DNA of 64,000 nt from Alteromonadaceae bacterium (GTDB lineage Bacteria; Pseudomonadota; Gammaproteobacteria; Enterobacterales; Alteromonadaceae). Below are positions 63,889 to 64,000 of the stretch, piece by piece. A model generated the notes under the pieces. That model had not been told where the DNA came from. It saw only the letters and a program-made list of their open reading frames with translations, and ran no database searches. The position numbers and the translations under genes are program-made. The DNA lies in contig JABXHM010000028.1 in assembly GCA_013373625.1 (NCBI GenBank), positions 111,965 through 175,964 of the forward strand. Reading direction: 5' to 3'. Every line of letters starts with the position of its first letter. Within the stretch, counting starts at the first letter, position 1.

Positions 63889-64000
63889 TTATTGCACCCA
63901 GTCCATTTGATAGCCGCGGCTTTTCTTGCGCTTCATCAGATCTTCAATGAGCGGGGTTAATATTAACTCCATTGCCAGACCCATTTTACCGCCGGGTACA
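63889..64000 (-). CDS. C-terminal end of an unidentified gene, cut by window edge
   Basis: Thirty-six codons before a TAA at 63889 read GLAMELILTPLIEDLMKRKK and end in GYQMDWVQ. The codon use and conserved look suggest a true gene end. I do not recognise the family from this fragment. Confidence 0.6.
   Translation of the reverse strand, partial: VPGGKMGLAMELILTPLIEDLMKRKKSRGYQMDWVQ

Noticed and set aside
1..64000. CRISPR arrays, tRNA or rRNA genes, insertion sequences
   Set aside because: No regular spaced repeats, no tRNA-like or rRNA segments and no transposase were recognised on either strand.

Overview
The window looks like a chromosomal segment of a marine gammaproteobacterium of the Alteromonadales (Alteromonas-like). 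This is inferred from protein character and gene order, not from a search. Many blocks match the neighbourhoods known around 74-76 min of Escherichia coli: bioH/comF(gntX)/nfuA; fkpA/slyX; yheV/yheS/yheT/yheU; nudE/yrfG/hslR/hslO/pckA/envZ/ompR/greB. They are rearranged and interspersed with lineage-specific genes. No rRNA, tRNA or CRISPR array was seen.

Layout. 1-7.3 kb: a polysaccharide deacetylase (cut by the window edge), a DinF-type MATE exporter, nfuA with a small membrane gene, an M14 carboxypeptidase, and divergent comF and bioH. 7.4-13.5 kb: a two-gene unit (a flagellar-axial-like small protein and a SprA-related HExxH protein), tex, and an S9 peptidase. 13.6-19 kb: a GT-D-fold glycosyltransferase candidate, greB, a small membrane protein, a candidate small RNA, an FkpA-like lipoprotein isomerase, a WD40 lipoprotein coupled to slyX, and an XRE-regulator remnant. 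19-26.8 kb: flotillin/YqiJ pair, ygjV, the yheV / yheS-TIGR02444-yheT-yheU cluster, and an outer-membrane barrel. 27-35.7 kb: opgGH for periplasmic glucans, an M20 peptidase lacking the usual general-base Glu, a membrane AraC regulator preceded by a tiny coupled ORF, and a diguanylate cyclase. 35.7-39 kb: nudE-cysQ-yceI, yrfG and yjjX. 39-50.4 kb: a complete gspCDEFGHIJKLMN type II secretion operon, tightly overlapped on the minus strand. 50.5-55.5 kb: hslR, hslO, pckA, an MFS transporter and a small membrane protein.

55.7-61.3 kb is the accessory part. It is an AT-rich run of small minus-strand genes separated by imperfect palindromes with integron attC ends (CTAACAAG... to ...GCGTTAG). It reads as a short cassette array without a visible integrase (a CALIN). 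Its cassettes carry an AIPR-family protein (abortive phage infection class), a large unknown protein, a GFA/Mss4-like zinc protein, a methyltransferase broken by a one-base frameshift, and several small membrane proteins. Two of these small genes use starts or lengths that routine calling would miss. Some attC sites are collapsed to 16-19 bp. The array sits between pckA/MFS and envZ-ompR.

61.6-64 kb: the envZ-ompR two-component system, then the 3' end of an unidentified gene at the window edge.

Starts were chosen by Shine-Dalgarno sequence, signal peptide or family length where they differ from the longest ORF. Functional names rest on motif recognition by eye.
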